Below are positions 40,380-49,336 of a stretch of 64,000 nucleotides of DNA, piece after piece. A program made the position numbers and the translations under genes. The DNA is taken from the NCBI GenBank assembly GCA_018267585.1, contig JAFDYE010000333.1, positions 18,412 to 82,411 of the forward strand, in the 5' to 3' direction. The notes under the pieces are model-generated. The model was not told where the DNA came from. It was given only the letters and a program-made list of their open reading frames with translations, and ran no database searches. The DNA is from Bacteroidota bacterium. Lineage in GTDB: Bacteria; Bacteroidota; Bacteroidia; Chitinophagales; Chitinophagaceae. Within the stretch, counting starts at the first letter, position 1. Every line of letters begins with the position of its first letter.

Positions 40380-41192
40380 TCAGGCTTCCAACCCGGACAC
40401 CAGTATCTTACCCGGCGTCAGCGGATCCTGGTTGAGCAGCGAACAAAGGGCAAAATACAGCTCGGGCAGCTGCCGCCTGAATGAGCTGCTCCGCTCGAAA
40501 AAAGTCTCGATACAGACGGCCCAGAATTCCTGATAGTTAGTGGCCGCATATGAATGGAGAAGATTCGTCTCCCCCGCCTGCATCCGTTCAAAAATGGGGC
40601 GGGCTATCAACGAGAAATCGTTAAAATGATGATAAAAAGAATTGTCCCGCCCGTCCTGGACGGTGAAGTTGACATAGGAAAGAGCATGCGCCATCTCGTG
40701 AAGCCCCACATTCTGGCCATCCGAATAGTCGTCATACTCCTTCATAAAATGAGCCCAGGACAAATAGATCCCCTCCTCGCTGACATGCCCTTCAAAGGGC
40801 ATATTGTACAGGCCATATCGATATTTATCCTTAATTATATAGATCGTGTGAAAGAAGTCCAGCAGGAAATGCTCCAGACCAAAGGTCAGCTGTACCGCCG
40901 CTGCGCTGACCAGCAGTGGCATGCATTCCTGGGATTCGAGGTCGATGTATTCGAACTTTTTTAGCTCCATGAAGAGCAGTACCCGGCGAAGGAACCGCTC
41001 CCTTCCCGCCTTGTCCAGGCTTCTGAAATAGGGATTATACCGGCAGAGCAGCGACTCAAAATCGTCATGCCTTCTTGCATAGACCCGGACGGTCTTCTTC
41101 TTTTTGACCCACACCCAGCAATGCGGCGCCAGCCGGGCAAGGGCAACCCCCAACAGGATAAAGCCGATCATATTGACAGCGCCGCTGGACAT
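40380..41192 (-). CDS. MtfA-like zinc peptidase (second copy)
   Basis: A paralogue of the first copy, with about 270 residues from the ATG at 41192. The motif is [15 protein letters not shown] (HEMAH conserved) with the later ligand segment [18 protein letters not shown]. The N-terminus has one membrane helix ([17 protein letters not shown]), then a basic linker. The frame is open up to 41321, but that would run across the promoter and start of the divergent aspS, so a start at 41192 or 41171 is far more likely. The two peptidases share [11 protein letters not shown] and IYLSW segments. Substrate unknown. Confidence 0.9.
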   Translation of the reverse strand: MSSGAVNMIGFILLGVALARLAPHCWVWVKKKKTVRVYARRHDDFESLLCRYNPYFRSLDKAGRERFLRRVLLFMELKKFEYIDLESQECMPLLVSAAAVQLTFGLEHFLLDFFHTIYIIKDKYRYGLYNMPFEGHVSEEGIYLSWAHFMKEYDDYSDGQNVGLHEMAHALSYVNFTVQDGRDNSFYHHFNDFSLIARPIFERMQAGETNLLHSYAATNYQEFWAVCIETFFERSSSFRRQLPELYFALCSLLNQDPLTPGKILVSGLEA

Positions 41193-41228
41193 CGGTGCGA
41201 AAAATACTGAATTTTCCCGCATCATCCA

Positions 41229-41236
41229 TACCTTTG
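41229..41236 (+). promoter_or_regulatory. Candidate -7 box of aspS
   Basis: TACCTTTG, followed by C, fits TAnnTTTG exactly and would give a leader of about 20 nt to the ATG at 41261. It lies in the gap between divergent aspS and the second MtfA-like gene. A -33 box is not clear. Confidence 0.45.
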
Positions 41237-41260
41237 CTCCTCTTACAAAAAATAAAGGGC

Positions 41261-43099
41261 ATGTATCGAACTCATACCTGTGGGGAATTAAGAGCATCAA
41301 ATATTGGACAGTCCGTGACATTGGCCGGCTGGGTGCAGACGGTGCGTAAATTCGGCAGTATTACGTTTGTAGACCTTCGTGACCGGTATGGTCTCACTCA
41401 GCTGCTATTCGGAGAAGAGCTGAACAAAGAGCTCGCAGACAATCCGCTGGGCCGCGAGTTCGTCTTGCAGGTAAAAGGAGAGGTCAGTGAGCGCACCGCC
41501 AGGAATCCGCAACTGCCGACCGGTGAGATCGAATTAAAGGTCACTTCCTTTACCATCCTCAACAGATCCGTGACCCCTCCCTTTACGATACAGGACGATA
41601 CAGACGGAGGCGATGACCTGCGGATGAAATTCCGCTACCTTGACCTGCGTCGCCAGGCCGTAAAAAAGAACCTCGAGCTGCGCTACGCCGTCAACCGGGC
41701 GGCGCGCAACTACCTCCATGAGAATAATTTCATGGACCTGGAAACGCCTTTCCTCATCAAATCGACACCGGAAGGCGCCAGGGACTTCGTCGTGCCTTCC
41801 CGGATGAACCCCGGACAATTCTATGCCCTGCCCCAGTCCCCACAGACCTTTAAACAGCTGCTCATGGTCAGCGGATACGACCGGTACTACCAGGTCGTCA
41901 AATGTTTCCGCGACGAAGACCTCCGCGCCGACAGACAGCCCGAATTCACCCAGATCGACTGCGAAATGAGCTTTGTCGAACAGGAAGACATACTAGCAAT
42001 GTTCGAAGGCATGATCAGGCATATCTTCAGGACGGTTAAGAATATCGACTATACCGAAAAGATAGAGCGAATGACCTGGGAAGAAGCCATGTGGCAGTAC
42101 GGCAACGACAAGCCCGACATCCGGTTTGGCATGCAGATCCTCAATCTCAGGTCCGCGTTTACGATAGGCGGCAAACAGCCGGCCAACGGCGAACTCATCA
42201 ATGGCGCCGGCTTTGGCGTATTCGATGACGCGCAAACGGTCCTCGCCATATCCGCGCCCGGCTGCAGCGAATACACCCGCAAGCAGACCGATGAGCTGAC
42301 CGAGTGGGTCAAACGTCCGCAGATTGGCATGAAGGGCCTGGTCTATATTAAATACAATACGGACGGAACCCTGAAAAGCAGCGTCGATAAATTCTATTCC
42401 GAAGAAAGGCTGAAGGCGATCGCCACAGCCGCCGGCGCCCAAAAGGGCGACCTCCTCCTTCTCCTGGCAGGAAAAGAAGAACGGACCCGCAAAGCCATCA
42501 GCGAGCTGAGACTGGAAATGGGCAAACGCCTGGGATTCCGTAAGGACAACGAGTTCAAGCTCCTTTGGGTCCTCGACTTCCCGTTGTTCGAATACGCCGA
42601 AGAAGATAACCGCTGGGTAGCCCGTCACCACCCCTTTACCTCTCCCAAACCCTCGGACATCCAGGTCATGATCAATAACAACCCGGTGATAGAGAACGCC
42701 GAAAAATACCTCGAGCACCCCTACAACCATATCAAGGCAAACGCCTACGACATGGTGCTGAACGGCAATGAGATCGGCGGCGGCTCGATCCGTATCTTCC
42801 AGCGCGAGCTCCAGGAGAAGATGTTCACCGCCCTCGGGATGAGCCGGGAAGAAGCCCTGCATAAATTTGGATTCCTGCTCGGCGCCTTCGAATATGGCGC
42901 CCCGCCGCACGGCGGCATCGCCTTTGGATTCGACCGGCTCTGCGCGATCCTTGGCGGCAGCGAAAGCATCCGCGACTTCATCGCCTTCCCGAAGAACAAC
43001 AGCGGTCGCGACGTAATGCTCGATGCACCCAGCACTATAGACGACAAACAGCTGACCGAACTGTCGATCCAGCTGAACGTGAAAAGAGAGAATATATGA
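41261..43099 (+). CDS. aspS: Aspartyl-tRNA synthetase
   Basis: A class II aminoacyl-tRNA synthetase that charges tRNA-Asp in the cytoplasm. The ATG at 41261 begins [11 protein letters not shown], the usual bacterial N-terminus; in-frame codons upstream would extend into the promoter. An OB-fold anticodon-binding domain (about 1-105, [10 protein letters not shown]) precedes the catalytic core, which has motif 2 ([17 protein letters not shown]) and motif 3 (GIAFGFDRL). The bacterial-type GAD insertion lies in the middle (about 290-415). The length of 612 residues is normal. Its TGA overlaps the ATG of the next gene (ATGA). Confidence 0.98.
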   Translation: MYRTHTCGELRASNIGQSVTLAGWVQTVRKFGSITFVDLRDRYGLTQLLFGEELNKELADNPLGREFVLQVKGEVSERTARNPQLPTGEIELKVTSFTILNRSVTPPFTIQDDTDGGDDLRMKFRYLDLRRQAVKKNLELRYAVNRAARNYLHENNFMDLETPFLIKSTPEGARDFVVPSRMNPGQFYALPQSPQTFKQLLMVSGYDRYYQVVKCFRDEDLRADRQPEFTQIDCEMSFVEQEDILAMFEGMIRHIFRTVKNIDYTEKIERMTWEEAMWQYGNDKPDIRFGMQILNLRSAFTIGGKQPANGELINGAGFGVFDDAQTVLAISAPGCSEYTRKQTDELTEWVKRPQIGMKGLVYIKYNTDGTLKSSVDKFYSEERLKAIATAAGAQKGDLLLLLAGKEERTRKAISELRLEMGKRLGFRKDNEFKLLWVLDFPLFEYAEEDNRWVARHHPFTSPKPSDIQVMINNNPVIENAEKYLEHPYNHIKANAYDMVLNGNEIGGGSIRIFQRELQEKMFTALGMSREEALHKFGFLLGAFEYGAPPHGGIAFGFDRLCAILGGSESIRDFIAFPKNNSGRDVMLDAPSTIDDKQLTELSIQLNVKRENI

Positions 43100-43620
43100 A
43101 GACAGCCCTGAAAATAGCAGCCATCCTTAGCTGGTTCAATCTGATCTTTTGGGGCGTCAACCTCATCAGCGCGCTGCCGACCATCGCAAAAATGGACTCC
43201 GTAATGGTCATTTCTCTCGTATTGATGGCGTCCATTCCACTGAATGCATACGCCGGCCTGCAGCTGCACAAAAGCATCCGGCATCCTGCCGCAAAGCTCA
43301 ACAGCCAGACACCGACAGGAATCCGTTTTGTAGGCCTGGTCGCTGAGTTCATCGGCTTTCTCTTGCTGCTCGTCGGCCTCGCCATAGTGCTCAATCCCGA
43401 ACGGACCCTCACAGCAATAAAAGACGCTCAGAATCCCGTCTTCAAAGACCGGCTTGACACTATTCAGGCCATTAAATTTATTGGAGGATTTTTCATATTC
43501 CTCGGCGTCGCCGTGTGTGTGAACGCGGTATTGAATTTCCGTCTGCTGCGATGGTACTACCTTGTGAGACAAAGCGACGTCACATCTAACGACGACGCCA
43601 GACCGAACGACCAGCCCTGA
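43096..43620 (+). CDS. Hypothetical four-helix membrane protein
   Basis: The 174 residues have four predicted membrane segments: about 5-28, 36-55, 75-98 and 115-142. Polar loops and a hydrophilic tail ([14 protein letters not shown]) complete it. It shares an ATGA overlap with aspS, so it is translationally coupled, although a functional link with aminoacylation is not evident. No family is recognised. The 3' end overlaps the converging protease gene by 35 bp. Confidence 0.75.
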   Translation: MKTALKIAAILSWFNLIFWGVNLISALPTIAKMDSVMVISLVLMASIPLNAYAGLQLHKSIRHPAAKLNSQTPTGIRFVGLVAEFIGFLLLLVGLAIVLNPERTLTAIKDAQNPVFKDRLDTIQAIKFIGGFFIFLGVAVCVNAVLNFRLLRWYYLVRQSDVTSNDDARPNDQP

Positions 43621-45076
43621 TCACTGCCACAAGCCCGGTCAGCGCCAAAAGAATGCTGACGATGATCAGGAGCCGGGTCACCGGCTCCATCGCCGCCCGG
43701 CCATTCCGGATATTCTCCTGGCAGCTCGCGATATAGGTATAAAGCCCCGGATAATGGCTGTTGTATTTCTGCACTGCCTCAAACTTGCCAAGTGCCGCCC
43801 GGTAATGACCCTGCTCAAACGCCGACAGCCCCTGGGAAAAAAGACGGGTAGACTGGCTGATCCCCGGATTGACAGAATCCAAAAACTCGTAAAGGATGGC
43901 GACCGGCACGGCAAAATTCAATCCCGCCGCCAAACCGCCGGTATTCTCCAGGCTGCCGAACGTCGTCAGCCCGATCACCTCCCCCCTCTCATTACAGACC
44001 GGACCACCGCTGCTGCCATGGTTGATGTTGGCGTCCATCTGGACCAGCGGCCATCCGCCAACCGACTTTTTGATCGCGCTGACGATACCCGTGGTCATCG
44101 TAGGCTCGATCGCCGAGGCCGATGATACAAAGTCGTTGTTCGTAACAGGACCAGGATACCCATAAACGAACAGCTGCTCCCCCACCTGCGGCAGCCCCGA
44201 CTGCGTAAGCCTGAGCACAGGCATATCTTCACCGGCCGCAATCTTCAGAATAGCGATATCCTTCCCCGGCATCGGCTCACCCTTCGCGATGACAGTTGCA
44301 GGCTTTTTGACCGTATCGCTGCGCAGGCTGTTCGCATCGCTCCTGTACACTACGTAGATATCCTTCTTCAGGTCATACAGGATCATGGAAAAAAGACGCG
44401 AGTAGACAGACGCATAGGTATTATAAAGCAGGCTCCGCTGCTGCTCGGTAAAATGCGTGGCCCAGGAGGTCTCCAGCGCAGCGATGCTCGCATCCGTTAT
44501 CTGATGGAAGGCAGAGAGAATGAACTGCCGGCGGATAAAAGACTCCTCCCGCTCGATCAAATGGCAATTGGTAGCCACATAGCCATTTCCCGTGAGAAAA
44601 AATCCAGTACCCGTAGCAGTGATCTGCTCAGGCTGTTTGATATAGTCGAACGTCGTCTGAAAAAATCGGGCAGGACGGCTGTTCATCTCCTTCAGCACGA
44701 TATCGAGCTTCTGCTCGGCCGTGACCCCACCGCCATGGTCCAGATTTTGAATGGAGTCAAGCAGGGCATTAAAGGCCCTGGCATCCATTTTCATGCTGTT
44801 CACATATACGTTCGCGGAATACTCAGTACGGATCATCACGATACCCGCACGGTTAAGCGCATAATTCTCCACACCCGAAAGCTTGCCGGTTTGAGGGGTG
44901 GAGAGGCTGCTTCTGCTGTAGACGCCTGCACCTGCCCTGCCGCCGTCACCACCATGAGAATGTGGATTATTGGGAGCCTCGGTGGAAGAGGGTTCATCAG
45001 AAACGACGGCCTGAGCAGGGACTCTGGATCCCGGAAACACAAAAAAAGCCATTAAAAAAAGTAACCTTCCCCTCAT
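43586..45076 (-). CDS. Exported trypsin-like serine protease with C-terminal membrane anchor
   Basis: A signal peptide (LLFLMAFFVFPGSRVPAQA) is followed by a linker and a chymotrypsin-fold protease domain (about 75-390) of the DegP/S1C type. The triad reads His172 (ATNCHLI), Asp273 (GKDIAIL) and Ser356 (NHGSSGGPV). There is no PDZ domain; instead a short TPR-like helical pair (FSQGLSAFEQGHYRAALGKFEAVQ) and a C-terminal membrane helix ([18 protein letters not shown]) with a basic tail follow. This layout suggests a periplasmic protease anchored to the inner membrane, perhaps for quality control. It is divergent from rarA. Confidence 0.93.
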   Translation of the reverse strand: MRGRLLFLMAFFVFPGSRVPAQAVVSDEPSSTEAPNNPHSHGGDGGRAGAGVYSRSSLSTPQTGKLSGVENYALNRAGIVMIRTEYSANVYVNSMKMDARAFNALLDSIQNLDHGGGVTAEQKLDIVLKEMNSRPARFFQTTFDYIKQPEQITATGTGFFLTGNGYVATNCHLIEREESFIRRQFILSAFHQITDASIAALETSWATHFTEQQRSLLYNTYASVYSRLFSMILYDLKKDIYVVYRSDANSLRSDTVKKPATVIAKGEPMPGKDIAILKIAAGEDMPVLRLTQSGLPQVGEQLFVYGYPGPVTNNDFVSSASAIEPTMTTGIVSAIKKSVGGWPLVQMDANINHGSSGGPVCNERGEVIGLTTFGSLENTGGLAAGLNFAVPVAILYEFLDSVNPGISQSTRLFSQGLSAFEQGHYRAALGKFEAVQKYNSHYPGLYTYIASCQENIRNGRAAMEPVTRLLIIVSILLALTGLVAVIRAGRSVWRRR

Positions 45077-45096
45077 CCTATGGCATTTTAAAGTTT

Positions 45097-45133
45097 GTAC
45101 CCCGGAGGGTACAAGCCGGACTCCCCCCGGCTT
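45097..45133. repeat. Two adjacent hairpins between the protease and rarA
   Basis: GTACCC-CGGA-GGGTAC (45097-45112) is immediately followed by AAGCCGG-N7-CCGGCTT (45113-45133). They occupy the divergent promoter region of the serine protease and rarA, where terminators are not expected, so a leader or operator function is likelier. Confidence 0.4.
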
Positions 45134-45196
45134 TGTCCTCCAATTTAAACATGAAAACGGGTAACTTGTTGTACTATTGTCACTTAAAATTTTGTT

Positions 45197-46462
45197 ATGT
45201 CATCTTCCAAAGCCCCTCTGGCAGAGCGGCTAAGGCCGCAAACCCTCGATCAGCTGGTTGGTCAGCAGCACCTGACCGGCAAAGGGAGCGTGCTCCGGAC
45301 GGCCATAGAACACGGCAAGCCCCCCTCCATGATCCTTTGGGGACCGCCTGGAACGGGTAAAACGACCATCGCCGGCATCATTGCGAATAGCCTGCAGGTA
45401 CCCTTCTATACCCTCAGCGCCATCTCCGCGGGAGTCAAAGAGGTCCGGGAAGTGATCGCAGAAGCAAAAGAGCGCGAAAAAGCCATCCTGTTCATCGACG
45501 AGATACACCGCTTCAATAAGGGACAACAGGACGCCCTGCTGGGAGCCGTCGAAAAAGGGATCGTCACCCTCATCGGAGCAACCACCGAAAACCCGTCTTT
45601 TGAGGTCAACAGCGCCTTGCTCAGCAGATGCCAGGTCTACGTCCTCAAACCGCTGGCAGAAGAAGACCTGACCCGGCTGCTGCACAACGCACTCAGAGAC
45701 GACGAAGAGCTCCGAAGCTCAGGCATCCGGCTCAAAGAAACCACCGCCCTTATCAATATCTCCGGCGGAGACGCCCGAAAGCTGCTCAATCTCCTCGAAG
45801 TAGTGTGCGATGCAGCAGGAAAAGACGCAGTGATAACCGACGAACTGGTAATGGAGATCGCACAACAGCGCATCGCCCTGTACGACAAGAAAGGCGAGCA
45901 ACACTACGACATCATCTCCGCATTCATCAAATGCATCCGTGGCAGCGACCCCAACGCGGCTGTATACTGGCTGGCAAGAATGATCGAAGGCGGCGAAGAC
46001 GTAAAATTCATCGCCCGCAGAATGCTCATCCTCGCAAGCGAAGACATCGGAAACGCCAATCCAAACGCCCTTCTTCTTGCCAACGCCTGCTTCGAGGCAG
46101 TAATTAAGATCGGTTATCCCGAATCAAACCTGATCCTCTCCCAGTGCGCGATCTACCTCGCCTCGTCGCCGAAAAGCAACTCCGCAACCGTCGCCATCGG
46201 GGCAGCACAGGCAGCGGTACGAACGCACGGCGACCTCTCAGTGCCGCTCCATATCCGCAACGCACCTACCCGGCTGATGAAAAACCTGGACTACGGAAAA
46301 GGCTACCAATACAGCCACAGCTACGAAGGCAATTTCTCACTGCAGGAATACCTGCCAAATGAGATCGCCGGAACAAAATTCTATGAACCCGGTAATAACG
46401 CACGCGAAGAAGAGCTCCGCAAATTCCTCAAAGGACTCTGGGGAGAAAAATACAGATACTGA
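45197..46462 (+). CDS. rarA: Replication-associated recombination protein RarA (MgsA)
   Basis: A 421-residue AAA+ ATPase that acts at stalled replication forks. Visible motifs are [20 protein letters not shown], Walker [10 protein letters not shown], Walker [11 protein letters not shown], sensor 1 [10 protein letters not shown] and Arg finger ALLSRCQV. The C-terminal half has the tetramerisation MgsA region ([32 protein letters not shown]) ending in [14 protein letters not shown]. The start at 45197 fits the family. It is followed after 3 bp by the elaA-like gene, so the two form an operon. Confidence 0.97.
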   Translation: MSSSKAPLAERLRPQTLDQLVGQQHLTGKGSVLRTAIEHGKPPSMILWGPPGTGKTTIAGIIANSLQVPFYTLSAISAGVKEVREVIAEAKEREKAILFIDEIHRFNKGQQDALLGAVEKGIVTLIGATTENPSFEVNSALLSRCQVYVLKPLAEEDLTRLLHNALRDDEELRSSGIRLKETTALINISGGDARKLLNLLEVVCDAAGKDAVITDELVMEIAQQRIALYDKKGEQHYDIISAFIKCIRGSDPNAAVYWLARMIEGGEDVKFIARRMLILASEDIGNANPNALLLANACFEAVIKIGYPESNLILSQCAIYLASSPKSNSATVAIGAAQAAVRTHGDLSVPLHIRNAPTRLMKNLDYGKGYQYSHSYEGNFSLQEYLPNEIAGTKFYEPGNNAREEELRKFLKGLWGEKYRY

Positions 46463-46465
46463 ACA

Positions 46466-46918
46466 ATGATAACCTGGACCTGCAAAAGCTTCGACGAATT
46501 AATCACAAAAGAGCTCTACGCCATCCTGCGCCTCCGCAGCGAAGTATTCGTCGTCGAACAGAACTGTGTATTCCTCGATATGGATAACAAAGACCTCCAT
46601 TGCCACCACCTCATGGGGTGGGAAGACGACCAGCTGTTGGGATATTCACGAATCCTCCGCGCGGGAATTTCCTATGAGGAATCTTCGATAGGACGCATCG
46701 TAACTTCACCAGTCGCCAGAGGCCGCGGCATCGGACGCGACCTGCTCGTCCAAAGCATCAAGACCTTATACTCACTACATGGAAAAAGGTATATACGCAT
46801 AGGCGCTCAATACTATCTAAAAAGTTTTTACGGATCCTTTGGCTTTGTCCAAAAAGGAGACATTTATCTCGAAGATGGAATTGAACACATTGAGATGCTA
46901 TTACCTATTGAATCTTAA
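46466..46918 (+). CDS. ElaA-like GNAT acetyltransferase
   Basis: The 150 residues match ElaA-type GCN5-related N-acetyltransferases: WTCKSFDELITKELYAILRLR, VFVVEQNC, and the acetyl-CoA-binding loop with RGRGIGRDLL. The family is cytoplasmic; its substrate is unknown (small amines or protein N-termini are possible). It lies 3 bp after rarA on the same transcript, but a functional link is not evident. Confidence 0.92.
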   Translation: MITWTCKSFDELITKELYAILRLRSEVFVVEQNCVFLDMDNKDLHCHHLMGWEDDQLLGYSRILRAGISYEESSIGRIVTSPVARGRGIGRDLLVQSIKTLYSLHGKRYIRIGAQYYLKSFYGSFGFVQKGDIYLEDGIEHIEMLLPIES

Positions 46919-47012
46919 GGCAAATGCCTTATTCTGTCTTGCTGTGGATAAAATTGTTGACGTTTGATACACAATTAAACGCCCTTTTTTCGTTTCTTAC
47001 TACAGAGTCCCC

Positions 47013-47046
47013 TTTTTCAATAACCGGACGGGGTCCGGTTGAAAAA
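47013..47046. repeat. Hairpin upstream of the outer-membrane protein gene
   Basis: AACCGGAC (47022-47029) and GTCCGGTT (47033-47040) form an 8-bp stem around GGG, extended by TTTTTC on the left and GAAAAA on the right. No T-run follows on the plus strand. It could act as a terminator for rarA-elaA or as a 5' leader structure for the next gene. Confidence 0.5.
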
Positions 47047-47084
47047 CGGAATCCAAACCATCGGAAAACTAAATCTAATATCAA

Positions 47085-48059
47085 ATGAAACAGAGTCTAC
47101 ACTCCTTATCATGGAAGTGTTTGTTCGTGTTAGCCGCTACCCTATGTCTGAATTCTACGTCATACAGCCAGGAAGAGGCCAGGAATAACACCGAAATGGG
47201 TTTAACCCTCGGACCCATGGTGTTTCTGGGTGACCTCGGAGGTCACGCGGGCAAGGGAACAACCTTTATCAAAGACTATAATATGACGACCACCAAGCTC
47301 GCGGTGGGTGCATACGTCGCTGCTTATCCCATGCAATGGTTAGGTTTCCGTTTATCGCTGAACTATGGCGCGATCGAAGGCGCCGACAACGAGATCAAGC
47401 CGAAAGGCGGTGATGAGGTGACTCGTCTTAACCGTAACCTGGACTTCCGCAGCAAAATAATTGAAGGAACTATAATGGCCGAAGTCTATCCGACCGTATT
47501 CCTCGAAGAAGACCCGGAAGACATCACAGCCCGCCTCCGCCCCTACGGCGTGATCGGCCTGGGCATGTTCCACTTCAATCCGCAGGGTAGCTACAAAGCT
47601 CCTAACGGCGATACCTACTGGGTCGATCTGCAGCCCCTCCACACGGAAGGCCAGGGCTTCCCCGAATACGCCGATAGAAAGAACTACAAGCTGACCCAGA
47701 TGAATATTCCGATCGGTGTTGGTATCAAATATTTTATCAGCGAGAATGTGAATGTAGCGTTTGAAATAATTCACCGCAAGACCTTTACCGACTATATCGA
47801 TGACGTGAGCACGAGATACGTAGACCCGAGCCTCTTTTACAAATACCTTTCTCCCTCGCTGGCTCCGATAGCAGCCGCGATGGCCAATAAGACTCCGCCA
47901 GCCTTACAGTCACAGGGTTACCGCCCGGGATATAAAAGAGGTGACCCCTCCCAGAACGACGCCTATTTCACGGCCCAGTTCAAATTGGGGATCCGTCTCG
48001 GCGGCAACAGCGCCAGCCGATGGAGGAACTCGACACACTGTCCGCTGTTGAGGTTCTAA
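47085..48059 (+). CDS. Outer-membrane beta-barrel protein (DUF6089-like)
   Basis: The 324 residues carry a signal peptide (LFVLAATLCLNSTSYSQ). A beta-barrel with alternating aromatic strands follows, e.g. EMGLTLGPMVFLGDLGG, KLAVGAYVAAYPMQWLGFRLS and IPIGVGIKYFISENVNVAFEI. The resemblance is to the DUF6089/PorT-type outer-membrane proteins of Bacteroidota. The C-terminal end (NSTHCPLLRF) is unusual. Function is unknown. It is probably co-transcribed with the next gene (109-bp gap). Confidence 0.8.
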   Translation: MKQSLHSLSWKCLFVLAATLCLNSTSYSQEEARNNTEMGLTLGPMVFLGDLGGHAGKGTTFIKDYNMTTTKLAVGAYVAAYPMQWLGFRLSLNYGAIEGADNEIKPKGGDEVTRLNRNLDFRSKIIEGTIMAEVYPTVFLEEDPEDITARLRPYGVIGLGMFHFNPQGSYKAPNGDTYWVDLQPLHTEGQGFPEYADRKNYKLTQMNIPIGVGIKYFISENVNVAFEIIHRKTFTDYIDDVSTRYVDPSLFYKYLSPSLAPIAAAMANKTPPALQSQGYRPGYKRGDPSQNDAYFTAQFKLGIRLGGNSASRWRNSTHCPLLRF

Positions 48060-48168
48060 TTGTCTAAGTTGTTGATCGTACTATATTTTGACCGTAGTTG
48101 TTTGTTGTTTTAGTTGTTATTGATCCGTACCCTATCTTTTTTATTGATTGAATGAAATCAATTGAGCT

Positions 48169-48591
48169 ATGATGAAAACTGTACCCCTAAAGAAAACATT
48201 TCTCTCTCCCCGTTTGCTCAACGGACTGGCTGCACTTGGCCTGGTCCTTTGCATTCAGACCTCAGCCGGCGCCTCTCCTGCCGGCGGGAACCATCCTTCA
48301 GGATACGATACTATCCATAGTATCGAAATCAGTAAGTCCCTGAGCAGCAGAAAACACAAGATCAGATTGTATCCGGACGCCAGGCAGCAGGTGCTGTTCT
48401 TCTCTGCCAGTGGCGAGAGCGGGAAAGTATACCAGCTTTTCCTGTTTGACATGGACGGCAGACTGGTCTCCCAAACACAGATCCGTAACCGTGAAACAAC
48501 GGTTTTGACCAATATTTCAGAAGGTAATTTCCTCTTCGAGGTCTTTACCGATGACGAGCGTATTGAGAACGGCCAGGTAAAGGTGAGATGA
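48169..48591 (+). CDS. Small exported protein resembling a lone T9SS C-terminal domain
   Basis: The 140-residue protein has an N-terminal signal (LNGLAALGLVLCIQTSAGAS) and a short linker. The remainder (about 62-140) resembles the type A sorting domain: IRLYPDARQQVLFF, LFLFDMDGRLV, TQIRNRETTVLTNISEGNFLFEVF and a basic end QVKVR. The domain is thus present without a cargo, so this may be a small surface protein or a decoy/adaptor of the secretion machinery. A second ATG one codon in is also possible. It lies 109 bp after the outer-membrane protein gene. Confidence 0.65.
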   Translation: MMKTVPLKKTFLSPRLLNGLAALGLVLCIQTSAGASPAGGNHPSGYDTIHSIEISKSLSSRKHKIRLYPDARQQVLFFSASGESGKVYQLFLFDMDGRLVSQTQIRNRETTVLTNISEGNFLFEVFTDDERIENGQVKVR

Positions 48592-48622
48592 TCGCCGGAA
48601 CCGCAGCCGTTCAAACGAACAA

Positions 48623-48753
48623 CCAATAAGCAAGCAGGGAAATTGGTAAAATCCGAATATCCGAAGGTTAAGTAAAACCTGATCCGTTCCCTATTTAGGT
48701 ACCCTTTACAAACAAAACGATTTTATTGATCACTCCCTGCTACCGCTTATTGG
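48623..48753. repeat. 131-bp element bounded by imperfect inverted repeats
   Basis: The left arm CCAATAAGC-AA-GCAGGGA (48623-48640) pairs with the right arm TCCCTGC-TACC-GCTTATTGG (48734-48753), 93 bp apart. A small inner hairpin AGGTT-N-AACCT lies within. The right arm carries a GATCAC(T/G)CCCTGCT word that is repeated directly at about 48752-48767. It lies in the 214-bp gap between two converging genes, with no coding frame. A terminator, a structured RNA or a MITE-like element are all possible. Confidence 0.5.
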
Positions 48754-48805
48754 ATCACGCCCTGCTCGATTCACGCAGTCTACCCCCTGCCTCGAAAGCT
48801 TTCGC

Positions 48806-49330
48806 CTATTTCAAAAAGATCTTCGCCGCCTCCTTCCAGTTGCCGATCCTGTCATAGCCCGTCACGCCTAAGTTATGCACGGCCGTATACATATAGGGCT
48901 TCCCCTTGAAACCCTTCAGATTCTTTACGTGATCGTCGATCATATAGTCCCCGAATACCAGGTCCTTGCTGCCTGTCAGCGCAATCTGCCGCCAGTTCAG
49001 GAAAGGAAAATGATCGGCCAGCCATTCCAGCTTGTCCTTTAGAGAATTGGGAAATTCCATCGCCGCCGAAACAATAAATACCTCGTAGTTCTTATTGAGC
49101 TCCCGCAGCACATCCTGGCTGTCCTCCATGACAGGAAGATGGCGAAAGAAACCCGGCGACTTCAGCCGCTCCAGGACCATCGCCTGATCCTTCTCCGGAA
49201 AACCCTTTAGCCAACTGCCATCCATCTTGCCGAAATCAACATCCCCACCATGCTCTCTTCGATACCATTCGATCATTTCACCCATCGGATCAGCAATAAC
49301 CTCGTCCATGTCGATTATAATACGCTCCAT
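48806..49330 (-). CDS. 5'(3')-deoxyribonucleotidase (HAD family)
   Basis: The 174-residue HAD-like phosphatase has nucleophile motif IIIDMDEV (residues 4-11), a cap with GSWLKGFPEK, a second motif in VSAAM and a third Asp pair in GDYMIDDH. It matches the NT5C type, which dephosphorylates deoxyribonucleoside monophosphates in the cytoplasm. The stop of uvrA is not involved: this gene begins 6 bp downstream of the uvrA stop (49337), so it is the distal member of the uvrA transcript. The start at 49330 is well supported by the nucleophile position. Confidence 0.9.
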   Translation of the reverse strand: MERIIIDMDEVIADPMGEMIEWYRREHGGDVDFGKMDGSWLKGFPEKDQAMVLERLKSPGFFRHLPVMEDSQDVLRELNKNYEVFIVSAAMEFPNSLKDKLEWLADHFPFLNWRQIALTGSKDLVFGDYMIDDHVKNLKGFKGKPYMYTAVHNLGVTGYDRIGNWKEAAKIFLK

Positions 49331-49336
49331 CTTTCC

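Noticed and set aside
41195-41260. Extended N-terminus for aspS and a longer second MtfA-like protein
   Set aside because: Both extensions would overlap across the shared divergent promoter region; the conserved starts at 41261 and about 41192 remove the conflict.
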